Part shown: positions 39,854 to 48,365 of the stretch, piece after piece
Layout: the number at the start of each line of letters is the position of its first letter
Position numbering within the stretch: position 1 is the stretch's first letter
Assembly (NCBI RefSeq): GCF_028728205.1
Contig: NZ_JAQYUU010000001.1
Location: 62,001-126,000 of the forward strand
Origin: Clostridium sp. 'White wine YQ'
Lineage (GTDB): Bacteria; Bacillota; Clostridia; Clostridiales; Clostridiaceae
DNA length: 64,000 nt
Reading direction: 5' to 3'
Notes under the pieces: model-generated
What the model was told of the DNA's origin: nothing
The model's input: the letters and a program-made list of their open reading frames with translations, nothing else
Database searches by the model: none
Translations under genes and position numbers: made by a program

Positions 39854-42019
39854 ATGAGTACTATTAGAGAAACGTTAAGTAAAGAGTTAAGAATAAGTTT
39901 ACCTCAAGTTGAGAGTGTAATTGAATTATTAGATGGAGGTAATACAGTACCTTTCATTGCTAGATATAGAAAAGAAAAAACTGGTGGATTAACAGATGAA
40001 GTATTAAGAAAATTTGAAGAGAGATTAATATACTTAAGAAATTTAGAAGAAAGAAAATCAGATGTAATTAGGTTAATAGATGAAGGTGGAAACTTAACAG
40101 AGGAACTAAAAAACAAGATATTAAAAGCGGAAACGCAATCAGAAGTTGAAGATATTTATAGACCGTTTAAACCTAAAAAAAGAACAAGAGCAACTATTGC
40201 CTTAGAAAAAGGATTAAAACCACTAGCAGATGTAATTTCTTCAGGAGAATTTAGTGGAGATATTTTAGGTGAAGCAAGTAAATATATAGATGAGGAAAAA
40301 CAAGTAAATACCGTAGAGGAAGCATTGCAAGGAGCAATGGATATTATCGCAGAAGAAATTTCTGATAATGCAGATTATAGAAAGTGGCTTAGAGAATTTT
40401 TATTTAGAGAAGGTACTTTAGAAACAAAAGGCTCATCAGATAGTCCAACACCATATGAAATGTATTATGAATATTCTGAAGCAGTTAAATTCATACCTTC
40501 ACATAGAATATTAGCTATTAATAGAGGAGAAAAAGAAAAGATTCTTAGTGTAAAGGTTGTATCACCAGAAGAAAAAATCATAACGTATTTCAAAAATAGA
40601 ATTCTTAAAGGAAATAAAACTACTGATAAATATTTAGAAGATGCAATAAAGGATTCAATTAAGAGACTTATATATCCATCAATTGAAAGAGAAATAAGAA
40701 GTGAACTTACAGATAAAGGTGAAGAGGGAGCAATAAGAATATTCAAGGAAAATCTCAAAGCATTGCTTATGCAGCCACCTATAAAAGGCAAAGTAGTAAT
40801 GGGTTATGACCCAGGTTTTAGAACGGGATGTAAAGTCGCAGTATTAGATGATACAGGAAAGTTCTTAGAGAAGGCTACCGTATATCCAACAGTTCCTAGA
40901 AGTGATATTGAGGGAACTATAAAAACGCTTAAAGGACTTATTAATAAATATGGGGTAGAAGTTATATCCTTAGGGAATGGAACTGCATCTAGGGAATCGG
41001 AAGAAGTTATAGCTAGAATGATAACTGAAATAAAGAATGAAACTGGTAGGGAGCTATTTTATTGTATAGTTTCAGAGGCAGGGGCGTCAGTTTACTCAGC
41101 TTCAGAGTTAGCACAAAAGGAGTATCCAGATCTTGATGTTACTATTAGAGGAGCTATTTCTATAGGAAGAAGGTTACAGGATCCTCTAGCAGAATTAGTT
41201 AAGATAGATACAAAATCAATAGGAGTAGGACAATATCAACATGATGTTACTCCAAAAAAATTAGATGAGTCATTAAAGGGTGTAGTTGAGGATTCAGTTA
41301 ATAAAGTAGGAGTAGATTTAAATATTGCTACCCCATCATTATTAAGCTATATTTCAGGAATTAATTCAAGTATAGCAGGAAATATTGTGGCTTATAGAGA
41401 AGAAAATGGTAAGTTCAAGAGTAGAAATGAATTACTTAAGGTAAAAAGGTTAGGACAAAAGGCATATGAACAGTGTGCAGGATTCTTAAGAGTTATGGAG
41501 AGCAAAGAACCTTTAGACAATACTTCAGTGCATCCAGAATCTTATAAAATAGCTAATGAACTAATAGTAGAATTAGGCTACAATAAAAATGAACTAAGAA
41601 ATGGCCAATTAGCTGATATAGATGAAAGAGCTGAGAAAGTGGGTATAAAGGCTTTAGCAGAAAAATTGGAGGTTGGAGAACCTACTTTAAGAGACATAAT
41701 TAAAGAACTTAAAAAACCAGGAAGAGATCCTAGAGAAGAACTACCAAAGCCAATATTCAAATCAGGAATTATTGACCTTAAGGATTTAAAACCAGGAATG
41801 GAGCTAATGGGAACTGTAAGAAATGTTTCAGACTTTGGAGCTTTCGTTGATATCGGAGTTCATCAAGATGGATTAGTCCATAAATCACAAATGGCAAATA
41901 GAAGGATAAATCATCCATTGGACGTAGTAAAATTAGGAGATATTATTAAAGTCAAAATTTTAGAAGTTGATGAGAAAAGAAAGAGAATATCATTAACAAT
42001 GAAAGATGTGGATCAATAA
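39854..42019 (+). CDS. tex: Tex-family S1 RNA-binding transcription accessory protein
   Basis: 721-aa Tex protein. Regions in order: N-terminal helix-turn-helix region, YqgF/RNase H-like domain (MGYDPGFRTGCKVAVLD, about residues 315-331), helix-hairpin-helix domain (LLSYISGINSSIA, KRLGQKAYEQCAGFLR) and C-terminal S1 domain (GMELMGTVRNVSDFGAFVDI). Tex binds RNA/RNA polymerase and affects expression of surface and toxin genes in other bacteria. AGGAGG precedes the ATG. Repeat copy C begins on the last base of its stop. Confidence 0.96.
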   Translation: MSTIRETLSKELRISLPQVESVIELLDGGNTVPFIARYRKEKTGGLTDEVLRKFEERLIYLRNLEERKSDVIRLIDEGGNLTEELKNKILKAETQSEVEDIYRPFKPKKRTRATIALEKGLKPLADVISSGEFSGDILGEASKYIDEEKQVNTVEEALQGAMDIIAEEISDNADYRKWLREFLFREGTLETKGSSDSPTPYEMYYEYSEAVKFIPSHRILAINRGEKEKILSVKVVSPEEKIITYFKNRILKGNKTTDKYLEDAIKDSIKRLIYPSIEREIRSELTDKGEEGAIRIFKENLKALLMQPPIKGKVVMGYDPGFRTGCKVAVLDDTGKFLEKATVYPTVPRSDIEGTIKTLKGLINKYGVEVISLGNGTASRESEEVIARMITEIKNETGRELFYCIVSEAGASVYSASELAQKEYPDLDVTIRGAISIGRRLQDPLAELVKIDTKSIGVGQYQHDVTPKKLDESLKGVVEDSVNKVGVDLNIATPSLLSYISGINSSIAGNIVAYREENGKFKSRNELLKVKRLGQKAYEQCAGFLRVMESKEPLDNTSVHPESYKIANELIVELGYNKNELRNGQLADIDERAEKVGIKALAEKLEVGEPTLRDIIKELKKPGRDPREELPKPIFKSGIIDLKDLKPGMELMGTVRNVSDFGAFVDIGVHQDGLVHKSQMANRRINHPLDVVKLGDIIKVKILEVDEKRKRISLTMKDVDQ

Positions 42020-42092
42020 TATAGGGTTTTTGATAGGAAACTTAACTTATACTTACATAAATAAGTTAATAGTTGAACTTAAAACCCTATAT
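42019..42092 (+). repeat. Palindromic repeat copy C (AGGGTTTT family)
   Basis: Outer 12-bp stem ATATAGGGTTTT / AAAACCCTATAT, then GATAGGAAAC, inner 9-bp stem TTAACTTAT / ATAAGTTAA with a 10-base loop, then TAGTTGAACTT. It begins on the last base of the tex stop codon and ends about 55 bases before the FMN riboswitch. Confidence 0.85.
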
Positions 42093-42148
42093 AAAAAGCT
42101 TGTCAAAAATGAAACAAAGTTATATAATAAAGTTAAGAAAAAAATTAA

Positions 42149-42268
42149 TATCTTCAGGGCGGGGCGTAATTCCCCACCGGCGGTATAGCCCGCGACCCTT
42201 ATAAATTTAAGGTTGATTCGGTGAAACTCCGAAGCCGACAGTATAGTCTGGATGGAAGAAGGTAATAT
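42149..42268 (+). promoter_or_regulatory. FMN riboswitch (RFN element)
   Basis: The conserved RFN segments are all present: TCTTCAGGGCGGGGCG, AATTCCCCACCGGCGGTA, AGCCCGCGA, GATTCGGTGAAACTCCGAAG, CCGACAGTATAGTCTGGATG and GAAGAAGG, with closing P1. FMN binding is expected to favour the downstream terminator and reduce ribU expression. Confidence 0.97.
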
Positions 42269-42290
42269 TTAGGTAACTATGTTTATTTCG

Positions 42291-42321
42291 CCCTGAGTCA
42301 TTTTGATTCAGGGTTTTTTAG
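42291..42321 (+). terminator. FMN-controlled terminator before ribU
   Basis: CCCTGAGTCA / TGATTCAGGG stem (one G-U), loop TTT, then T6. Confidence 0.92.
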
Positions 42322-42366
42322 TTTATCTTAATATTGCCCCGAAGAAATTTAGGAGGCGTATTATTA

Positions 42367-42939
42367 ATGAATAATTCCAAATTAAACAAACAAATAAAAA
42401 TAGCATTGTTAGCTGGATTGGCATTTGTACTAATGTATTTTGATTTTCCAATACCAGGATTTCCACCATTTCTAAAAATTGATTTATCAGATATTCCAGC
42501 ATTAATAGGTTCATTTGCTTTAGGACCAATAGCAGGTGTAGTAATAGAATTAATTAAAAATATATTATATACACTAATAAAAGGAAGCCAATCTGCATTT
42601 ATCGGAGAATTTGCTAATTTTGCAATTGGAGGAACTTGGGTATTAGTAGCAGGATTAATTTACAAATATAAGAGAACATTTAGTGGTGCTTTAATTGGAC
42701 TAATTGTTTCAGTAATTTCAATGACAGTTGTAGCGATTTTACTAAACTATTTTATACTACTACCAATGTATGTTAATGTATTTAAAGTTCCAATAGGCGA
42801 TTTAGGAGCATTTATAGCAACTGCAACATTGCCTTTTAACTTAATAAAAGGAGCAGCAGCTTCAGTTCCAACATTGCTTTTATATAAGCAAGTATCTGCT
42901 TTATTAAATAGTGAAGCTAGAAAAACAGAATACAGATAA
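42367..42939 (+). CDS. ribU: Riboflavin ECF transporter substrate-binding subunit RibU
   Basis: 190-aa membrane S component that captures riboflavin and works with the shared EcfAA'T energising module. About six helices and the family segment LSDIPALIGSFALGPIAG are visible. The start is ATG 42367 after AGGAGGCG; an in-frame ATG at 42334 would sit before the ribosome binding site. Control by the FMN riboswitch confirms the substrate. Confidence 0.95.
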   Translation: MNNSKLNKQIKIALLAGLAFVLMYFDFPIPGFPPFLKIDLSDIPALIGSFALGPIAGVVIELIKNILYTLIKGSQSAFIGEFANFAIGGTWVLVAGLIYKYKRTFSGALIGLIVSVISMTVVAILLNYFILLPMYVNVFKVPIGDLGAFIATATLPFNLIKGAAASVPTLLLYKQVSALLNSEARKTEYR

Positions 42940-43043
42940 TATAGGGTTTTTATAGGAAACTTAATTTATTCTTGTTTGAAAATGTTGGTTTCTGGACATT
43001 TTCAGGCATGAATAAATTGTTAGTTGAACTTAAAACCCTAAAA
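42939..43043 (+). repeat. Palindromic repeat copy D (AGGGTTTT family), extended
   Basis: Starts on the last base of the ribU stop with ATATAGGGTTTT, then ATAGGAAACTTAA. Inner stem AATTTATTC / GAATAAATT, an additional hairpin GAAAATGT / ACATTTTC (42978-42985, 42996-43003), then TAGTTGAACTTAAAACCCTA. The inner stem has U-A where copy C has C-G, a compensatory change. Confidence 0.85.
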
Positions 43044-43045
43044 TA

Positions 43046-43085
43046 AAGGTCTAGATTTAAATGAAATCTAGACCTTCTTTTTATT
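43046..43085. terminator. Terminator between ribU and rimI
   Basis: Perfect 13-bp stem AAGGTCTAGATTT / AAATCTAGACCTT, loop AAATG, T run on the plus strand. It follows repeat copy D by a few bases, so copy D is not needed for termination. Confidence 0.9.
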
Positions 43086-43092
43086 ATATTAA

Positions 43093-43557
43093 TTAATCGA
43101 TAATTTCTCTTTTCCACATGATAATTGCATCCTCACCATTATCCTGATAGTATTTTTTTCTAACGCCATCTTCTACAAAACCATATTTTTTATATAAATT
43201 TTGGGCAATGACATTAGATCTTCTAACTTCTAAGGTAATATCTTTTGCACCTTTGTCATAGGATTTTTTTATAAGTGCTTTCATCAAAATATCACCTATT
43301 CCTAAGCTGCGATGATCAGGATGAACAGCTATATTAGTTATATGAGATTCATCAAAGATAACCCATATGCCACCAAAGCCAACAACTTTTTCATTGTTTA
43401 TTGCAACTACATAAGCTGCAAGTTTGTTATTTAATTCGTTGCTAAACGAGTCGTAACTCCAAGGTATTGGAAAAGAAAAAATTGCAATTTCGCAAACATC
43501 AGCTATATGTGTTGATTTCATTTCAATAATCTCAATATTTTCAGTTATATCCTCCAT
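43093..43557 (-). CDS. rimI: Ribosomal protein-alanine N-acetyltransferase RimI
   Basis: 154-aa GNAT acetyltransferase that acetylates the N-terminus of protein S18. The acetyl-CoA-binding motif VHPDHRSLGIGDILMKALI and the EVRRSNVIAQNLYKKYGF helix are typical. Its ATG overlaps the tsaB stop (TAATG), so it is translationally coupled in a tsaE-tsaB-rimI operon, a common Firmicute arrangement. Confidence 0.95.
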   Translation of the reverse strand: MEDITENIEIIEMKSTHIADVCEIAIFSFPIPWSYDSFSNELNNKLAAYVVAINNEKVVGFGGIWVIFDESHITNIAVHPDHRSLGIGDILMKALIKKSYDKGAKDITLEVRRSNVIAQNLYKKYGFVEDGVRKKYYQDNGEDAIIMWKREIID

Positions 43558-44261
43558 TAATCCAACCTCAATTTACTTTCATACTCTCTTTCAGCTTGGG
43601 ATTTTCTTAGATATAAAGGGGTTGAGTTATTTATATCATCCTTTTCGCCGAGTAATAATTTTTCTAATCCAAGTTCACCTAAGGAAGATGCTCTTGTATA
43701 ATTTAGATGCTTAGGTGGAAAATGAACATTTTTTCTTAAGTTTATTAGTTCTTTTTCATATTTATAAGTACCATCGCCTACAAATATAACTGATTCATCA
43801 TATTTGTCTAGCAAATTGCCTAATTCCTCAAGAGATATTATAAGGTAATCACTTAACCTTTCTAGACTGCCGTTATTTGATTTATAAATTGCAGTATAAA
43901 CATTTCCTCTTAATGCATCCATTATAGGACAAATTATTCCGCTATATGTAATTACATTGTATGCAAGACCATCTAAGTTTGATATTGAAACATAAGGCTT
44001 CTTAATTCCTTGGCTCATACCTTTTATAGTAGCAAGACCAATTCTAAGACCAGTAAATGAACCAGGTCCTTCTGAGATTACGAATCCATCTAGATCTTTT
44101 ACAGAAAGTTCATTATCAGCTAATAATCTATCAATCATTGGTAGAAGTAGAACAGAATGCTGCTTTTTATCATTTAAACTATATTCTCCAATAACTTTAG
44201 TACTATCTAAAAGTGCGACAGTAGCAACAGAAGTGGAGGAATCAATACTTAAAATCTTCAT
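43557..44261 (-). CDS. tsaB: tRNA threonylcarbamoyladenosine synthesis protein TsaB
   Basis: 234-aa ASKHA-fold partner of TsaD in the t6A complex. N-terminal ILSIDSSTSVATVALLD and SEGPGSFTGLRIGLATIKG are diagnostic. Start overlaps tsaE by four bases. The TC-AMP used by the complex is made by the enzyme encoded at the start of this window. Confidence 0.96.
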   Translation of the reverse strand: MKILSIDSSTSVATVALLDSTKVIGEYSLNDKKQHSVLLLPMIDRLLADNELSVKDLDGFVISEGPGSFTGLRIGLATIKGMSQGIKKPYVSISNLDGLAYNVITYSGIICPIMDALRGNVYTAIYKSNNGSLERLSDYLIISLEELGNLLDKYDESVIFVGDGTYKYEKELINLRKNVHFPPKHLNYTRASSLGELGLEKLLLGEKDDINNSTPLYLRKSQAEREYESKLRLD

Positions 44262-44719
44262 AAAATTTTCTCCTCAAAATTTTTAAATCTTTGTCCAAAA
44301 GCTTTAATTCTAATCTTTCTAAAGTTTTCTCCAAGCTCAGGAACTTTTTTTATATTAATATGTACAAATTCTTCAGGAAGTATATCCTCTATGTAATTAG
44401 CCCATTCTATTAATGTAGCACCTTTCCCGAAAACATATTCATCAAACCCAATTGCCATAATTTCATCAGAATCACTTACTCTATATACATCAAAATGGAA
44501 TAAAGGTATTCTACCACTATGATATTCATTTACTATATTAAAAGTAGGAGAGGTTATTTCCTCGCTTACTCCGAGTCCTTTTGCAAATCCTTTAGATATA
44601 TGAGTTTTACCGGTACCTAAATCTCCAGTTAAACAAAAAACATCTCCAGCTTGAGCTAATTGACCTAATTTTTCGCCAAGGGATAGAGTTTTTTCTACAG
44701 AATCAATAATATATTCCAT
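44258..44719 (-). CDS. tsaE: tRNA threonylcarbamoyladenosine synthesis ATPase TsaE
   Basis: 153-aa P-loop ATPase with Walker A TGDLGTGKTH and the family segments SPTFNIVNEY, HFDVYR and LIEWANYI. It resets the TsaB-TsaD complex. First gene of the minus-strand operon; the promoter should lie in 44720-44907, opposite the next plus-strand gene. Confidence 0.96.
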   Translation of the reverse strand: MEYIIDSVEKTLSLGEKLGQLAQAGDVFCLTGDLGTGKTHISKGFAKGLGVSEEITSPTFNIVNEYHSGRIPLFHFDVYRVSDSDEIMAIGFDEYVFGKGATLIEWANYIEDILPEEFVHINIKKVPELGENFRKIRIKAFGQRFKNFEEKIL

Positions 44720-44907
44720 AATTGACTCCTTTCAAATATTTTATTTAATTATTATAGCTTATATTTTATCCAAATTATAGAGAAAATGAAAGGTAATATA
44801 TTACATATTAGTTAAGAAAGTCTTACAACCAGTATATATCAATTGAAATTATACATATATTATTATAGAATATACTAGAAAACCATATGTTATAAGGAGG
44901 GAAAACA

Positions 44908-45798
44908 GTGAAAAAGGTAACTTTCGCCTTAATTATAGTAAACTTAATAATGTTTATAGGACTTTTTATTTTCCCGCAAACAGTGGTATCAAGTAAAGTT
45001 GATCATACAAGCAAGGAAAGAGCTCCTTATTTAAATATAATGGCGTCCAATAAACCAACTTATCTAATGATTAAAAAATTAGTCAAGGATAGACATAGTG
45101 TAGAATTTTTGCTAAAAAGTCAAGATGAGATAAAAAACTATACCATTAATGATGACATAGTAAATAATATTTCAAGAATGAATGTATTTGTTTATTCAGG
45201 TGATGCATTTGAACCATGGACTAAAGATCTTATTAGCAATCTTGATAAGGGGAAAACTGGAATAATTGATTTATCAAGAGGTACAAAGGGCTTGAAAGAT
45301 TCAGACGGCAAACAAAATCCTTATTATTGGATGGATTTTGATAACTATAAAATAGCATTATTTAATGTAAAAAGTGAATTGCAGACTGATGATTTAGATA
45401 ATAGAAATTATTATGAAGATAATTATAATAATATAGTAAGTAAATTTGAAAGTGACAATTCAAAGAATGTTGAAAGTATAAGAAAAATAAATGGTACAGA
45501 TTTTTATTATGCTGATAATTCTTTGGAATACTATAGCAAGTATCTAAATTCTAAATCAAATATTTTGGACAGTGAAAAAGTAAGTAAGATTATTACCGAA
45601 AAAAAAGATATAAAACCATTTATAGTTTTTTATGAAAAAGATGAGACTATAGAAAGCTATAAAAATTCATTAATAACAAAAGGTGCGATGTTTATAAAAG
45701 TAAGCACATATAATGGAGATAAAGAATTTGCTGATCTTTTAACTGAAAACATTAATAACACCTATAATAGCTTAAAAACCTTAGAGATAAGTAATTAA
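44908..45798 (+). CDS. ZnuA/TroA-like protein without metal ligands
   Basis: 296-aa protein with an N-terminal membrane segment (residues 5-23) and no lipobox. The body resembles metal-binding ABC-transporter receptors of the ZnuA/TroA type: MIKKLVKDRHSVEFLL, VFVYSGDAFEPWTKDLISNL with IIDLSRG, WMDFDNYKIALFNV with YYEDNY, and the C-terminal FADLLTENINNTYNSL. The positions of the metal His residues are changed: the first reads IKNYTIN (usually DPHEYEP), the second NPYYWMD (usually DPHIWLD), and the third is not His. No transporter genes lie nearby, so zinc uptake is unlikely. AAGGAGGG precedes the start. Confidence 0.6.
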   Translation: MKKVTFALIIVNLIMFIGLFIFPQTVVSSKVDHTSKERAPYLNIMASNKPTYLMIKKLVKDRHSVEFLLKSQDEIKNYTINDDIVNNISRMNVFVYSGDAFEPWTKDLISNLDKGKTGIIDLSRGTKGLKDSDGKQNPYYWMDFDNYKIALFNVKSELQTDDLDNRNYYEDNYNNIVSKFESDNSKNVESIRKINGTDFYYADNSLEYYSKYLNSKSNILDSEKVSKIITEKKDIKPFIVFYEKDETIESYKNSLITKGAMFIKVSTYNGDKEFADLLTENINNTYNSLKTLEISN

Positions 45799-45947
45799 AT
45801 ACAATACTTTATTTAATGTTGTATAAATTGATAATAGCAGAATATTAATTTCTGCTATTCAATATGTAAACAATTATAATTTTAAAACTCAAAAAAACTA
45901 TTGCATCTTAAAAAAAAGTATGATAATATAAGTCTTGTGTTAAATAT

Positions 45948-46022
45948 AGGGGTATGGCTCAACGGTAGAGTAGTGGTCTCCAAAACCATTGGTTGTGGGT
46001 TCAAATCCTACTGCCCCTGCCA
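45948..46022 (+). tRNA. tRNA-Trp (anticodon CCA)
   Basis: Acceptor AGGGGTA/TGCCCCT, anticodon loop CTCCAAA, T arm TGGGTTCAAATCCTA and encoded CCA. A promoter-like TTGCAT with TAATAT lies at 45901-45929. Confidence 0.97.
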
Positions 46023-46024
46023 TA

Positions 46025-46060
46025 GAACAACAGAAATAGATTTCTGTTGTTCTTTTTTTT
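46025..46060 (+). terminator. Terminator of tRNA-Trp
   Basis: GAACAACAGAAA / TTTCTGTTGTTC stem, loop TAGA, then T8. Confidence 0.93.
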
Positions 46061-46163
46061 ATGTCTAAAATTTATAAGGAAGCTTATATAATTGAAAAAC
46101 AGAGTTCGATATAATATAATTTAAGTATTAGAGATTCATTAGAATTCAGAGATGAGGGATATT

Positions 46164-48311
46164 ATGAGAAAGTTTACGAAAATTTATAGTTTGTCATTAG
46201 TGGCATTTTTACTGTTAAACACAAGAACAACTTTTGCAAGTGATATATATGAGAATAAATCTGTAAGTATTAATAGTAGTAATAAAGTTCATGACGACGT
46301 CATATGGGACAATGAAACAAAAGGAAATGAATTCATTTTTAAGGATACAACTCAACCAATTTGCACATATAAAGGGCCAAATGGCGTGGAAATAAGAAGT
46401 TATTCATCGGCATATAATACAATAGATAAATTAATGGCAGTTTATAACGAGCTGTTAAAAAATACAATAGGACCAGAAGTAAGCTATCTATCACATATTG
46501 ATTTAATTGGTGATTATCCAATGGGAGCATATACAGCAGGTGTGTGGCATGGTATGTATGAAGAAGTTGGGGGAGTAAAAAGATTAGCTAAAGATAGATA
46601 TATAGAACTTTTTGGATGTGATACTGTTTCATTTCAAGAATTAGCAGGAGTACTTTCTCATGAATATGGTCATCAATTTACAAACTATTATCTATTACTA
46701 AAAGAAGGAAAACTTTTTGATGATGATAGTAATAGCTATAATAAAGTGAGAAATTTATCTTCTTATAGCAGTGTTAACTCAGGATATCATGAATGGAACC
46801 CAGCAGAGATGGCAGCAGAAGATTATAAACAGCTTTATGGAAGTACGACTGGTAAAAACATTTATGAATTTAAGGATATAAAGGATAGAACAATAGCAGG
46901 AGATCAAACTAATTATTCATGGAATAGCTTAATGTATAATATATGGCCTCAAGAAAATATTTATTTGCCTCTAGCTTCTCAAGCTAATAATTTATATAAC
47001 TATTGGGTGAGTATGTCAGGAAAGAGAGCTAGTAATGAGTTCGCTCCAACTATGCCATTACTTACAGTTACTGATGTAACAACTTTCCCTTATCCTTGGG
47101 GAGGAACTAAATCTACTGTAACTTTAAGTTGGACAAGCTCTGCAGATGATAATACTGATGATTTAAATTATGCAGTTGTTTGTTATAAGGGAGATATTAA
47201 TAACCCTGGTAGTAGTTTTTATTACGGTGTAGTAAAAACTTCAAAAGATTCCACAGGAAGAACTGCTACAATAGGAACCTATAAATATGGAGATACATAT
47301 GGCTCAGATGGTAATTTAGATTTAAATGCGAAATATAGAGTATTAGCAATGGATAAGGACGGAAAAGTTGTTGCTTCAAAGGATATATCAATAGACCCAA
47401 ATAATTTAGCAAATTTAGTTACAAAGATTCCTAATAGAATCTCCGGTATTGATAGATATAAGACTGCTGTTAATATATCTAATACTGGATGGACAAGCAC
47501 AAGTGATACTGTAATTTTAGCTACTGGTGATGATTTTCCAGACGCACTAAGTGCAGCACCACTAGCAAAAAAATATAATGCACCTATATTGTTAACTGAA
47601 AATAATACACTATCTGAGAGTACAAAAAATGAAATCAATAGACTTAAACCTAAAAATATAATAATTGTAGGTGGAATTGGAGCAGTTTCATCAGGCATTG
47701 AAAATCAGCTAGTTAATTCAGGATATAATTGTAGAAGAATTAGTGGAATAGATAGATACAGTACTTCATTATCTATTGCAAAAGAAATTGGCAATGTGAA
47801 TGAAGTAGTACTAGCAACTGGAGAAGATTATCCTGACGCACTATCTATTGCTTCATATGCAGCTTCAAGAGGAATACCTATAATATTAACAGGAAAGAAT
47901 AGTATACCTCAGAACTCAGAAAACTATATTAAGAGTTTAAACATTTCTAAAACCTACGTAGTAGGTGCTACAGGAGTTGTATCAGATAATGCGATTAGAA
48001 ATATGAAGAATATAGTAAGATTAGGTGGAACAGACAGATACGATACTAATAGATTAATAGTTAATTATATAAAACCATTAATGAACCTTAATCAAGTATA
48101 TGTTGCTACTGGGTTAGATTTCCCTGATGCGCTAGCAGGATCAGTTTTAGCTTCAAGTACAAGTTCACCTATTTTATTAGCAGATAAAATTAACTCTCAA
48201 AATGCTAAAAGTATGATAAGTACAAATAGTAGTAGTGTAAAGTCAGTAAATGTTCTTGGTGGCGTTGGAGTGGTTGATAATGATATATTAAAAAATTTAA
48301 TTTCAAACTAA
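46164..48311 (+). CDS. Secreted HExxH metalloprotease-like protein with three CWB2 repeats
   Basis: 715-aa surface protein. A signal peptide (residues 1-25, MRKFTKIYSLSLVAFLLL, cut near TFA-SD) is followed by a gluzincin-like zinc site HEYGH (166-170) with a downstream AAEDYKQ segment that may give the third ligand, a fibronectin-like segment (about 310-415), and three CWB2 repeats (about 425-715: RISGIDRYKTA, RRISGIDRYSTS, RLGGTDRYDTN) that bind wall polysaccharide as in clostridial S-layer paralogues. The start is ATG 46164, after GAGGG; an in-frame ATG at 46152 lies upstream. Protease activity is predicted, substrate unknown. Confidence 0.88.
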   Translation: MRKFTKIYSLSLVAFLLLNTRTTFASDIYENKSVSINSSNKVHDDVIWDNETKGNEFIFKDTTQPICTYKGPNGVEIRSYSSAYNTIDKLMAVYNELLKNTIGPEVSYLSHIDLIGDYPMGAYTAGVWHGMYEEVGGVKRLAKDRYIELFGCDTVSFQELAGVLSHEYGHQFTNYYLLLKEGKLFDDDSNSYNKVRNLSSYSSVNSGYHEWNPAEMAAEDYKQLYGSTTGKNIYEFKDIKDRTIAGDQTNYSWNSLMYNIWPQENIYLPLASQANNLYNYWVSMSGKRASNEFAPTMPLLTVTDVTTFPYPWGGTKSTVTLSWTSSADDNTDDLNYAVVCYKGDINNPGSSFYYGVVKTSKDSTGRTATIGTYKYGDTYGSDGNLDLNAKYRVLAMDKDGKVVASKDISIDPNNLANLVTKIPNRISGIDRYKTAVNISNTGWTSTSDTVILATGDDFPDALSAAPLAKKYNAPILLTENNTLSESTKNEINRLKPKNIIIVGGIGAVSSGIENQLVNSGYNCRRISGIDRYSTSLSIAKEIGNVNEVVLATGEDYPDALSIASYAASRGIPIILTGKNSIPQNSENYIKSLNISKTYVVGATGVVSDNAIRNMKNIVRLGGTDRYDTNRLIVNYIKPLMNLNQVYVATGLDFPDALAGSVLASSTSSPILLADKINSQNAKSMISTNSSSVKSVNVLGGVGVVDNDILKNLISN

Positions 48312-48365
48312 AGAGGTATGAAGTATACAAAAAAAGATAAATTTTAGTGTTTGAGGAAAATAATT

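Noticed and set aside
42006-42188. A 60-codon frame after tex
   Set aside because: It overlaps repeat copy C and the FMN riboswitch and has no ribosome binding site.
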